Positions 44,350 to 53,505 of a stretch of DNA of 64,000 bases are shown one piece after another. Below the pieces are notes generated by a model, which worked only from the letters and a program-made list of their open reading frames with translations, was not told where the DNA came from and searched no databases. This DNA comes from Diplonema japonicum. Lineage: Eukaryota > Euglenozoa > Diplonemea > Diplonemida > Diplonemidae. Numbering within the stretch: position 1 is the first letter of the stretch; the number at the start of each line of letters is the position of its first letter. The stretch covers positions 62,001 to 126,000 of the forward strand of contig OZ025671.1 in assembly GCA_964019335.1 (NCBI GenBank), in the 5' to 3' direction. The translations under genes and the position numbers were made by a program.

Positions 44350-45480
44350 ACTTCTTTGGGCTGGAGGGCCTGCCACATGGAAAGGAGGGAGCGGCTTAGA
44401 GCACTTCGGAAATCTTAACATGCCGAATCGTGCGAAGACTTTTTTCATGCCTTTTCTTTTTTTTTCGTAAAGGAAACTTTAACAGTTTTTCTCCCAGGCT
44501 GTGGAGAACCCACAAACGTTGCAGACAAACCGCCTGGTTTTGGCGGGCATCTGAGAGGCTTGAGAATCTGTCGGGGCTTGAGAAGCTGCAAGGGCTTGGG
44601 AGGCTGCTGGAGTCTCGTACAGGTGCAGTGTCCATTGTAACACCCGCAACAACGTTCTGTGCTGCACTGTCTAAAGGGTCCGACCCCTTCAAAGTGCTTA
44701 CTTCTCTCTTCGGAACTAGCGAGACGCATACAGCTAAAGGTGCTGAGCAGTTGCATGACCTTTCTCATGTGCCTGCCCTACCCACAGTGCCACGTTGATT
44801 CGGCGCTCTGCTGCAGTCATCAACCAACGTCCCGCCTCGGCTGCTTGGGGCATGCCACAGCCCCCCCCCCAACCCTCAAAATGGCGGGAGGTCTTAATCG
44901 CCGGTGCCACACAGAAGCAGCCTCACAATACGTACTTTTCCTTTTCAATCGATTGTTATATGTATTTATAAAATATAGCGCGCATTCGACGGCACTGATC
45001 AAGCGACTGGCACCTTCCGAAGAAGGGCCTCCCACGTCCGCCGGGTTGAGCAGAAGATGCCCCGGGGCGGCCGTTCCAGTCTGATCATGTCGCACTTTGA
45101 CATATTTCTCATGTTCTAGAAGAAAATGGGGTTTTTGCCCTCGTAGCTCGCCGGGCCAGCACTCTTACACTCTTACTTGCGTAGCAGCCTCACAATACCG
45201 CCAGTGGGCTACGGAACAGCTTTGGGATCTTGCTCAGGAATGGAACATTGACATTGCGGGCCATGAAAGAAAGCAAATACTGGATAAGTTGTCAACACAT
45301 GAATCCACGTGCCCTTCCGGCAACGCAGAAGCACCCGGGCCCACAAAGCGCCTTCGAACAAAGTAGTTCTGTGAAATTTTGAACCGTTCATCACGAACCA
45401 TCTAGCTTCTTGCGTTAAGAAAATTAGGGGCCAAACCCCGTGGTCCCTGTTCAAAAATGCAAAAGAATTGCCCATGAGTG
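44350..45480. other. Unrecognised segment of composite element
   Basis: Ordinary base composition. A plus-strand frame ending at 45366 contains QWATEQLWDLAQEWNIDIAG and HERKQILDKLSTHES, a helix-turn-helix pair resembling a SAP-type DNA-binding motif. A minus-strand frame near 44540 has RRFVCNVCGF. Possibly decayed transposon genes. Confidence 0.35.
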
Positions 45481-45490
45481 CCCAAAACCA

Positions 45491-45605
45491 GGCGGAAATC
45501 GACTTTTTGGTCAAAAAAGGGGTGTATACATGGGTTAGGTAGGCTAGTACCCTGCACAGGCGTGACTGAGAAAAACCCGTTACTACCATGTGACCCCCAC
45601 CCCCC
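45491..45605 (+). repeat. Partial copy of the GGGTCACATGGT element
   Basis: Parallels 61921-62046: GGCGGAAATCGACTTTTTGG, then ACATGGGTTAGG, and the end ACTACCATGTGACCCCCACC. Only the right part is present. Confidence 0.75.
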
Positions 45606-45687
45606 GGTCCCCCTAAAAAAAAAAAGAAAGGGGGTCGGGAATTATTTGGGAAATTTGGAGCGGAAAAATCTCCGGAAAAAAAAAGAA

Positions 45688-46010
45688 TATATGAGTTAAA
45701 GGAGGCCGGTGTTGGCGGCGCCCTGCACAAGAACTGTCTACTTGATTACAGGGGGCACACCGCGGCCGAGTTGTAGCTTCTTCTGCGTTCCGCGTCGTGT
45801 CCTTAATGCGTGCGGTGTACAGCTCAACCCCAGCCGGGGCGTCCCGGGTAACCAAGATTCTGCGCTCGTGCAGTTTGCTGCCTGTTCGTCACCCTGAGCA
45901 TCTGCGTTACGTTCTTCCACTCGGGTGCTACCGGTGATGACCGACGAGGAGGTCAACAGCGAACAACACATCTGATGTTTTTCTTATATTTTCATGTTAT
46001 CCCCACCACC
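45688..46010. repeat. Repeat R3, copy 2
   Basis: About 97% identical to 26891-27214, same orientation, ending at the same base (CCCCACCACC), after which the composite's end motif begins. Confidence 0.88.
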
Positions 46011-46130
46011 TAAAGAATTATTTGGGAAAAAACACATTATTTGGGAGGGAATTATTCGGACCCCCCCTTTAAAAAACACGCACTCTAAGAGCTAACATCC
46101 CCATTCCTGTTTTCATCTCTTTGTTCTGTT

Positions 46131-47765
46131 TTAAGTAACGATCGACTCGGAGTAGGCAGGTTTCCCACCAACTTGCGTGAAGACGGATTGAGGCGGGTGG
46201 ATGGTCCAGTGAGGGTTGCTTGGCGACTTCAGCTGCGATGGTGTGTCTGAGATGGTCGAAGAGGAGTCCATGTAATTGTCTTGGATGGAAGGCTGGAGAG
46301 AGTTGCTGTGGGGGTTGTGCCGAGATGCAGGAGGCCCTGGGGTAGACCCCCCCCGCCCCCGCACCAAAGAGGAAGAATGAGGTGTGGTTGCCCTTACCCT
46401 CCTTGGAGCGTTGATGCTAGGGCTCGTCGCACCCGACGTGTGCTGCCCTCGTCTCGGCACCGTGTTCGGCGTCAAGGGCGGCGAAAGTATTGCCTCATGC
46501 AGGTCCATCATGGGGAAGTCAGACCCTGTCAAGGAAGGGCTCTTCAAGGGTGTCGCTTTCATTGGTTCGGACAGCATCTTGTCGCTTGTCACCTTGACAT
46601 CTGTCGGTTTGGGTTTTGGTGTTGTCGACTGCCGCCTTGCGTGGCTGGGCCGTCTTATGTTGACATTCTTCGGTGGGGGTTTGGGCGGCTTGAATAACGG
46701 GCGCACCCCCTGCGCTTGAAGCACCTTCTCGCTCAGCTTCCCCTTCGCGTAAGCACGCTGCAGGAACCAGTACCGCTTTGCCTGCGACGCGGCGAAGACA
46801 GCATTGATGAACCACCCCACCACGCTCAGCCCAGGGATGATGAACAGGAAGGCCATCACACGTCCCGTGTTGGACCTCGGGTGGTAGTCCCCGAACCCTA
46901 TCGTGGTGAGCGTTACGTAGCAGTACCAGAAGCCTTCGCGGTAGTCCCAGCTTTCTTGGTAGCTGAAAAGACCGGCCCATGTGAAGAGCCAACAAAACAT
47001 CACAACGCACCCTGATCCAATGTTGCGCCACAGCACCTCGCGTGGCAGCTCGTTCTGAAGGCTGTAGTACACAGTGACTGCCTGCACCATTTCCTCTTTG
47101 GTGAGGACGCCGTCAGGATCTGTGTCCGCTTCTGACATGACGTGCGTAACGACAAGCGGGTCCACGCGTGACCCCGACAGCGCCTCGAGGAACTGCCCCA
47201 GCTCGTCCATGTCGATGGTGCCACTCCCGTCTACATCAAACCTGTTGAACGTAACGTACGCACGCTCCCTGAGACCTTCGGAAAGCATCCCAGTGGTGCT
47301 CGTTGTTTCTTTCTTCCTGTTGGTGATCTTCCTCCATAAAGACGTGAATATCTTCAGCACCACACGTGACATCTTCTTCAATATGTGCGCCACCAGCCCG
47401 ATTCCAAGAATGGAATATATCAACGTGAAGGCCCTGCCGGAGTCAGTGACAGGTGCCACGTGCCCGTACCCTATCGTCGTCACCACCGTCAAGCTGAAAA
47501 ATGTTGCCCCCGAAAACGTCCACTCTCGGTCCTGCGCGGTTCTGAAGGTGCAGATTGAGTTCCCTCCTAAGATCTCCATCTGCTGCGGTGTTAAATGCGC
47601 TTCCTTCAGTGCCTCTGCTTGGGCGTTGATCTGACTTAGTTCACGATCCTTCTCCAACCAGTGGAGCACGCCACCACCCATGATGAGGTACCCGCCCAGC
47701 ACAATGAAGTACTCTGTCAGCAGCACCAAGTGGCTCAATTGCAAGCCACATGGAAGAAACCCCAT
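46131..47765 (-). CDS. Two-pore-domain K+ channel with EF hands between the pores
   Basis: 544 residues from ATG 47765 (the frame upstream opens with TTG; an acceptor TTCTAGACAG lies 21 nt before the ATG). Two helix-pore-helix units carry K+ filters: VTTIGYGHV (residues 95-103) and LTTIGFGDY (286-294), as in K2P/TPK channels. Between them, at 172-232, are two EF hands: FDVDGSGTIDMDELGQFL (all Ca2+ ligand positions kept) and ADTDPDGVLTKEE. In plant TPK channels EF hands are C-terminal, so this placement is unusual and suggests direct Ca2+ control of gating. The last 200 residues are a basic, Ser/Thr/Pro-rich cytosolic tail. Expected in the plasma membrane or a vacuole-like membrane. Confidence 0.88.
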   Translation of the reverse strand: MGFLPCGLQLSHLVLLTEYFIVLGGYLIMGGGVLHWLEKDRELSQINAQAEALKEAHLTPQQMEILGGNSICTFRTAQDREWTFSGATFFSLTVVTTIGYGHVAPVTDSGRAFTLIYSILGIGLVAHILKKMSRVVLKIFTSLWRKITNRKKETTSTTGMLSEGLRERAYVTFNRFDVDGSGTIDMDELGQFLEALSGSRVDPLVVTHVMSEADTDPDGVLTKEEMVQAVTVYYSLQNELPREVLWRNIGSGCVVMFCWLFTWAGLFSYQESWDYREGFWYCYVTLTTIGFGDYHPRSNTGRVMAFLFIIPGLSVVGWFINAVFAASQAKRYWFLQRAYAKGKLSEKVLQAQGVRPLFKPPKPPPKNVNIRRPSHARRQSTTPKPKPTDVKVTSDKMLSEPMKATPLKSPSLTGSDFPMMDLHEAILSPPLTPNTVPRRGQHTSGATSPSINAPRRVRATTPHSSSLVRGRGGSTPGPPASRHNPHSNSLQPSIQDNYMDSSSTISDTPSQLKSPSNPHWTIHPPQSVFTQVGGKPAYSESIVT

Positions 47766-47898
47766 TACGGCGCCCTTCCTGTGATGCTGTCTAGAAGGGA
47801 AGGGTGAGAAACGCTTAATAAACTTTACAACATAAGGGGACAAAAGAGAGAGAGGGTATCGATGTTATCGCAAAGAATAAACAAACACACTGATAGAT

Positions 47899-49992
47899 CT
47901 AGTTTTTTCTTCTCGTCGGCGAGATGCCTCTCGCCACAACAGCCGGACTGTATCCGGGGGTAGTAGGGAGGTGAGAGGGTGTGTGGGTGGGAACAGGCAC
48001 ATGTTGTACGTGCTGCACTGGAACGACACGAGCGTTCCGGGGATCGGAGATCATCGACTGAGGTGCAGACAAGGACTGTGGTGTGACTGATTTCACAGAA
48101 GGCGGTGGCACTGCTGCAGGTGTCGCGGCTGTGGTGGCGTACGACGTTCGCATGACTGCCAGGTTGGCAGCAAGGGGTGTCTTCCGTTGCGGTCTTACCT
48201 CTGTCTGCGCCAACAGCTTCTCGAGGTGCTCAGCATTCTTGTAATGCTTCGCTGCTTGCTGGAGGAGGTACTGCTCCAACGCAGTCGGAGCTTGTGCAGG
48301 GGGAACAGGAGGCGGCGAGCCGCTCATCGGCTGTGCATAATAGGAAGTCTGCTGCATCACGTCCTGCATTTGGACAGCATCACCAACCGAAGCCTTCCGT
48401 TCCTTGTTCGTGGAGTTAGACTGCACACTCCTTTCAGGAGGCACGTACGAGGTAGCCACGGAGTGCATCTGCCTGACATTCTGCATGTTTCCTTCAGGTG
48501 GCACGGAAAGGGGAACTGACGGGTGCACCAAGGGTGTCAACTGGTCTGCCTGCACTGGGGAAGGCTCCACCTGCATTACGGGTGTTGGCTCTGTTTTGGC
48601 AGCTGATGACGGTGCCAACACCTCTTGCTGGGCTAAACGCATCTCATCCAACTCTCGCGCTGCCAATAACGCCTCGTCGCGTGCCCTCTCCAGCTTGTTG
48701 ATTAAAGCTTCTTCTTGCGAGTATGACCTCCGCTCCGGTTCTTCGTTGCTGTAAACCGGCAGATCATCTGGATCAAGGGCCTCGTCCATAGGGGGCAGAG
48801 ACGTGGTGGCGTGAGAAGGAAGCTGCTCCGAGAGGGCCTGCACAGGGGCTTGTTCGGAAACCTGCTGTACGACATGCACGCGAACAGGTTCTGGCTGGAC
48901 CTGGAACACCTGGTGCGCGGTCTCTTGCGAGAAAAGCACCGGTTCATAAGGCTTCGGTGTGCTAATGGGCGCGTGTATGCTCACAGGGTCAGCAGCAGGA
49001 ATGGATACAGGTGTGGCAACATGAGTCCTTGCAGGGGGCGCAGGCTTGTTGTTCAGGGGGAGGAGCTGCGGTTGCAAACCATGACTTTTGACACGTGTGG
49101 AGATGGGTGCGTGCTGTTGCGGATGGTTGGAGAACAGCTGTACTTCGTGGACCGGTGGAGCCAGCGGTGGTGGCTGTTGAACTGGTTCAAGTACCAGAGG
49201 CGCCGGTGCAGGGGCTGGCACTGGTGTAGGTCCTCGTTGTGGGGTAACCGGGAGGGGCAGTTTGGGTTGCGGAGTAAAGTAAGAGGGATGCATAACCCTG
49301 CGCGGGGATAAGCTGGGGGGCTTCTTCGTCCCGTCTCGCATCCTAAAGAACAGGACGTCGACCATCTGTGTGTGTACCTCGCCCAGGATGGACCACTGCA
49401 CAAAGGACATGTCGTGCCTGATTGTTGGGTCGCCGCTATTGACGAAGTACTCGAAGGGGTCTACGGGGGTAACGCCGTAGGAGTGGAGCGCGTCACGGAG
49501 CTTGGCAACAGGAACGGTGCCTGCCTTAGGGGCGTCGAGCTGGTAGAAAACCGACATCAGCTTCTCGGAAAAGGTCGGCGTTGGTCCAATGTCAGTCGTC
49601 CGGGGCCCACGCGGGCTTGACCAGCTGAAGGGGGAAGGCAGCGGGTCAGGGATGATTCCTGAGGCGTCGGAGTGCCAAATGGATTCAGGTTGGAAACACC
49701 ATAACTGCTGAAAAGGTTCAACACGATCTGAAGGTGTCAGGATATGCCACTGACTGTTCTTTAACAGCTGGATGCTCTCAATCTGGAACACAGTGTCGGG
49801 GTACCCTGCAGGCCTGCACGCACGCGACTTCACGTCAAACAAGTACTGCGCACTCTCGACAACCTCAGATACGCTGGGCTGTCCCGGAAACGGGAGGATG
49901 ACATTGTGCTTCGCTCCCCACAGGTCGCTCCCTACATGGATGGTAAACGGCATCACTGGCCGAACATCCCCGTCCCTCCTCCTGTACGGCAT
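47899..49992 (-). CDS. BILBO1-like N-terminal-domain protein, cytoskeletal
   Basis: 697 residues from ATG 49992. ATG 49953 (MPFTIHVGSDLWG, 684 aa) lies after an acceptor-like GTACAG and matches better where BILBO1 begins. Residues about 14-118 resemble the ubiquitin-like N-terminal domain of BILBO1, the kinetoplastid flagellar-pocket-collar protein: PGQPSVSEVVESAQYLF, then SIQLLKNSQWHILTPSDRV, and LWCFQPESIWHSDASGIIPD. Residues 145-205 look like a degenerate EF-hand pair (MSVFYQLDAPKAGTVPVAKL). The rest is Pro/Val/Gln-rich with two short coiled coils (NKLERARDEALLAARELDEM). BILBO1 itself has a long coiled coil, so this is a relative rather than a clear orthologue. A role at the flagellar base is inferred. 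Confidence 0.65.
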   Translation of the reverse strand: MPYRRRDGDVRPVMPFTIHVGSDLWGAKHNVILPFPGQPSVSEVVESAQYLFDVKSRACRPAGYPDTVFQIESIQLLKNSQWHILTPSDRVEPFQQLWCFQPESIWHSDASGIIPDPLPSPFSWSSPRGPRTTDIGPTPTFSEKLMSVFYQLDAPKAGTVPVAKLRDALHSYGVTPVDPFEYFVNSGDPTIRHDMSFVQWSILGEVHTQMVDVLFFRMRDGTKKPPSLSPRRVMHPSYFTPQPKLPLPVTPQRGPTPVPAPAPAPLVLEPVQQPPPLAPPVHEVQLFSNHPQQHAPISTRVKSHGLQPQLLPLNNKPAPPARTHVATPVSIPAADPVSIHAPISTPKPYEPVLFSQETAHQVFQVQPEPVRVHVVQQVSEQAPVQALSEQLPSHATTSLPPMDEALDPDDLPVYSNEEPERRSYSQEEALINKLERARDEALLAARELDEMRLAQQEVLAPSSAAKTEPTPVMQVEPSPVQADQLTPLVHPSVPLSVPPEGNMQNVRQMHSVATSYVPPERSVQSNSTNKERKASVGDAVQMQDVMQQTSYYAQPMSGSPPPVPPAQAPTALEQYLLQQAAKHYKNAEHLEKLLAQTEVRPQRKTPLAANLAVMRTSYATTAATPAAVPPPSVKSVTPQSLSAPQSMISDPRNARVVPVQHVQHVPVPTHTPSHLPTTPGYSPAVVARGISPTRRKN

Positions 49993-50130
49993 AAGTAGAA
50001 AGGATCAAAAAAGAAAGGTGAATATAGCATTCAACAGAGACAAAGAATTTAAAAGAAAGAAATAAGGGGAGAGTGCCCTCACCCACATGTATCGATGATA
50101 AAATTTGAATATCAATCTAAATTGGCCAGT

Positions 50131-52575
50131 CTAAGCTTGCGCTCGCTTCTGGTTGCCATCGGGCAGGACAAGCCCGTACTTCGTGCCGCCCCCTGTCTCT
50201 GCAAGAATGTCTGCAGGTCTGTTGGGTCTATTTTCATTGTATTTAGTTCGCAGCTCATCGAGTGCTTTAAGTAGGGCCTTTCTGTCACCCAGTGACTCGA
50301 TCTCTAGCTCCTCTCTTATGTCATCTCTCGTAAGCTCGACCAGCATCCCTCCATCAATCTCATTCCTCTCGATCACATCAGACAGGCGGTCCAACCCAAC
50401 CTCCTGCAGCCACTGGCAGGCCTCCTGCACTCCCCATTCGTTGACATTGTAGTTCTTCATCCCTCCCTGTAGTGCATGGAAAGTGTATAAAACCAAATCA
50501 CTTGTTAATTCAACAATTAAGAGAAAGCTAGAATAGAGCAAAGCGTGAGCTTGCTTTAGAGTCTCTGCCCCTTCCGCCTCCGATTGGTCTGTGGGTGTCT
50601 GTTTGCCGCGTGTGCATACCATCTCCCGAGTCGTGTGCCCGTCGATGTCGTACATCTGCATCAACATCTTCTCATAAATAGGAAGCTTGTCGGTGACAGG
50701 CTCATCGCTTCGCACTGTTGTCATCCACCTGTCAGGGGGAGTGTTGCAGAAAGGCAGCCACCAGTAAGGGTTGTAAGCAAGTCGCTGCTGCTGGTACAGG
50801 TCGTTCATCTCAGGGAGCAAACCCACACGGTGCACCAACTCAAAAGGCTGCAGCGCGTAGACAGGATCGTTGTCGCCGAAGTTCGGCAGTGGCTGGTACT
50901 TGTGCACTTCCCGCCAGTTCATCGTAGATGCAGGCGGAACTTTAACAAAATGTTTGCTCACATAAACCGACTCGTGCTTGAGCCACCCTTTGCATTTGTT
51001 GTACACATCTGAGGAGAGCATCACCTCTCCGGCCCTGCACCGCCCGCAGACCAAGCTGCACTTCATCAGGTCTTTGCCGTACACACCGCTAGAGTCATGC
51101 AGCATGGACACGGTGTGCACGGCAGCGCGGAGGCGTGGCCCGCAGAGCTGCAGCTTTCTCATGCTACTTTTGATGGGTTCAAAGAAATAGTTCCGCAGGT
51201 CCATGATATCGAAGCTATTGGGTTCCCCCTCAGACAAGTGGTACATGATATTCTGGTGTGCTGTGGTGTCCTCTTCTACATCGCTCGTGTACCTAATGTT
51301 GCAGATGTCTGACAGTTTGACCTTTTCTGACCACGGTGTCCACAGCAGTACCGCCTGCATCTGCAGGGCAAACTGCACCGCCAGCTGCGTTGTTTTGAAT
51401 TGCACCAACGCATAACCCCGTCCCTTTGCGGAACCGGTACCCTGCGTGAGGAGCTTGCCCTCAGCGTGGTAGCAGCACTTTTGCAGCAAATCTGCCCATA
51501 TGCCATGCACATTGCAGTCCACTTTCTTTATCTCCTCCATGTCTTCCACGGACAGCATCACTGCAGTGATCATTTCTCGCCCTTGCTCTTGTACTTCCGA
51601 AACTTCTTCCTCGTTCACCTTTTCGATCTTGCATATCTTCGTCCTCCAGATCACATGCTTACGCCACTTGGCGATGACCTTCCAGCACAATGCTTTTATC
51701 TTAGCATCTTGCAGCTTCATCCCGCTGTGCCCCGTCTTTTCCTGCAGGATTTGCATCATATGCTTAAGGGATGCGATCTGTTCAACTTGCTCATCCACTC
51801 TCTCGAGGACAGTAGCCAGCTTCTTCCACAGCCGCCTCACGCTGGTGAGGGCGGTTGACGCGCTGTAGTTGTAATCGTGCTCCAGGGAGACAAGGTTCTG
51901 TTTTGCAAAGTCAATGCTGCTCTTATAGATACTCTCGATATGGCTGTGCAGTGTGTGGACGATTGCAATGAGTTCTGCGGTCCCCTTCTCGGAAGTCAGC
52001 ACCTCATCCGCATTGAAGAAGTCTTCCATGGGGTCCGACCCAAGAACGGCCTCTTCATTCTCAAGGGGAGGCTTCTCCTTAATGAAGTCAAACATATTTC
52101 TGTCACCTTTATGTGAACTGGTCAGATCCATGTCCTGCTTCGAGTCTTGCATGTCTTCGTCCAGTTCCAGCTTTTTGTACATGGCTTGCTTTGCGTCGCG
52201 TTGCGTAATGCCGTCCAGCAGCAACTGCATCGTAGCCACCTTGACATTGATGGCCTCACGCGACTTCTGAGACTTGCTCACTTCCGTCAAATTATACTCA
52301 TCGAGCACCAGGTTATTGTTCCCATTTTGTATATCATACTGGCGCAAGGAGGACGTCTCGTATTCATTGCTCTCCTGCAACACCACTTCCTTCTCTCTGT
52401 GGAACATCGCCGACACCGGCCTCGTCTCAGGCGGCACAGGGGTCATCCCGCAGCGCTGCGCCATGGCCGTGCATGGTCTGGGCGGCACAACTACCTCATC
52501 CTTGTCCAAGCTGCGTTTGGACCGCGACCTCTTCGCCGGCAGGGGGCTTCTTGTCGCATTGCGAACGGAGTACAT
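50131..52575 (-). CDS. Degenerate class III cyclase-like protein with C-terminal SAM domain
   Basis: 814 residues from ATG 52575, one base after acceptor GTTCTTTTAG. Residues 335-525 follow the class III nucleotidyl cyclase pattern: ITAVMLSVEDMEEIKK, GRGYALVQFKTTQLAVQFAL, RLRAAVHTVSMLHDSSGVYG, and CRAGEVMLSSDVYNKCKG. The metal-binding Asp of the family's GD motif is replaced (GTGSAKGRG), so cyclase activity is unlikely. A SAM domain at about 708-775 (EWGVQEACQWLQEVGLDRL) would allow oligomerisation. Coiled-coil stretches precede (200-330). No membrane segment, so it is a cytosolic scaffold or pseudo-cyclase, by inference. Confidence 0.7.
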   Translation of the reverse strand: MYSVRNATRSPLPAKRSRSKRSLDKDEVVVPPRPCTAMAQRCGMTPVPPETRPVSAMFHREKEVVLQESNEYETSSLRQYDIQNGNNNLVLDEYNLTEVSKSQKSREAINVKVATMQLLLDGITQRDAKQAMYKKLELDEDMQDSKQDMDLTSSHKGDRNMFDFIKEKPPLENEEAVLGSDPMEDFFNADEVLTSEKGTAELIAIVHTLHSHIESIYKSSIDFAKQNLVSLEHDYNYSASTALTSVRRLWKKLATVLERVDEQVEQIASLKHMMQILQEKTGHSGMKLQDAKIKALCWKVIAKWRKHVIWRTKICKIEKVNEEEVSEVQEQGREMITAVMLSVEDMEEIKKVDCNVHGIWADLLQKCCYHAEGKLLTQGTGSAKGRGYALVQFKTTQLAVQFALQMQAVLLWTPWSEKVKLSDICNIRYTSDVEEDTTAHQNIMYHLSEGEPNSFDIMDLRNYFFEPIKSSMRKLQLCGPRLRAAVHTVSMLHDSSGVYGKDLMKCSLVCGRCRAGEVMLSSDVYNKCKGWLKHESVYVSKHFVKVPPASTMNWREVHKYQPLPNFGDNDPVYALQPFELVHRVGLLPEMNDLYQQQRLAYNPYWWLPFCNTPPDRWMTTVRSDEPVTDKLPIYEKMLMQMYDIDGHTTREMVCTRGKQTPTDQSEAEGAETLKQAHALLYSSFLLIVELTSDLVLYTFHALQGGMKNYNVNEWGVQEACQWLQEVGLDRLSDVIERNEIDGGMLVELTRDDIREELEIESLGDRKALLKALDELRTKYNENRPNRPADILAETGGGTKYGLVLPDGNQKRAQA

Positions 52576-52658
52576 CCTAAAAGAACTAAACTATGCTGTT
52601 GAATGCCGGGGTATGCTGAACGAAACATATACTAAAGACCTAACCTAAGGAAACGACA

Positions 52659-53427
52659 CTATGTGGGGCACGGACAGGCCCCGTCGGCAAAGAGCTGGAA
52701 GCTGCGGGTGTGCATTGATTTAAAAAGGAAAAAAAAAAAGAATACCTTCGTGTGAGAACGGTTGTGTGGGAGAGGATGCCTACGTCGTACGAGACCTGCC
52801 CAGTGGCGTGGATGCCGAAGCAACCATGGGACAGGAGGTGGGCGACCTTTCCTGCAGCGTTGGCGATAGTAAGGTTGCTGTGGAGAGATGCGTCCTGTGT
52901 AGCGGTGGAGGGGAGCTGTACGGAGCTGTTGCCCTGCGGGCAGTATGTGTTGGAAGCTGGGAAGCGGACCTGCTCGTTAGCCTCATACGTCACGTTGTTC
53001 AGATAGTCGACGAAAGAGAGACGGAACGATCTGTGTGAATGGTGATAAACTTGATTGATTCATACGTGTGCATAAGGCTCCCAACGGAAAGGGTGGGGTT
53101 GTAGATTTCCAGAAGCAGTGCCACCTTGATTTGCAGGTCGGCATCGTCTAAGGCGGGCTGCGAGGGGAGCTGGAGAATCGAAATATCGCTTAACCACAAC
53201 ATGCACGAACTGAAACGGTAATGGATTACCATCAGCACAACTAACGTGGTGATCACCCCTATACACAGCACCAACAACAGCAACGCAAGCTTCTTCCACG
53301 AGAAGAATCTCTCAAAACATGAAGGCTGCTCCTTCTGATCTTCCTTATCGCCCCCACGGCTGAACTTCTCGCTGATTGCCGCTTGCAGCCGGCTGCCTGC
53401 GGACTTGCAACGGTTCACGCACTCCAT
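52659..53427 (-). CDS. LEA14-like (LEA_2) membrane protein, three exons
   Basis: ATG 53427; exons 53427-53066, 53030-52746 and 52701-52659 give 229 residues. A cytosolic, charged N terminus is followed by one strong membrane helix at about 46-69 (LALLLLVLCIGVITTLVVLMV). The outside region has the LEA_2 pattern of a YNP turn (ALLLEIYNPTLSVGS), paired strands and a late Gly strand (HATGQVSYDVGIL), as in NDR1/TMEM106-like proteins. Removing the 35-nt intron fuses YNPTLSVGSLMHT to SFRLSFVDYLNNVTYEANEQ and removes a stop; this is convincing. The second intron (44 nt) is less certain: without it the protein runs on to a stop at 52640. Function unknown. Confidence 0.65.
52702..52745 (-). other. 44-nt probable cis-intron 2 of LEA14-like gene
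   Basis: ACGAAG|GTATTC...CACCCGCAG|CTTCCAG, with a T-rich interior. Splicing gives the ending SFQLFADGACPCPT. Confidence 0.5.
53031..53065 (-). other. 35-nt cis-intron 1 of LEA14-like gene
   Basis: GCACAC|GTATGAATCA...CATTCACACAG|ATCGTT, phase 2. Confidence 0.75.
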
Positions 53428-53505
53428 GGTTCCTATTGATACTTAAGAGAACACACAACAAGGGCCGAAAGAAGATTACTAAGTCGCAAACAAAACATAA
53501 CATAT

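Larger units (their letters stand above)
43401..46067. mobile_element. 2.67-kb composite element with terminal inverted repeats
   Basis: Left end GGGGGGGTCCGAATAATCCC (43401-43420); the right end (46047-46067) is its inverted copy with one extra base. Subterminal ATTATTTGGG-type motifs recur at 43420, 44317, 44334, 45643, 46015 and 46036, and sit at the borders between internal pieces. Pieces in order: LINE fragment (43440-44313), an unrecognised segment (44350-45480), a piece of the 61.7-kb element (45491-45605), repeat R3 (45688-46010). No transposase recognised and no clear target duplication seen. Confidence 0.75.
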
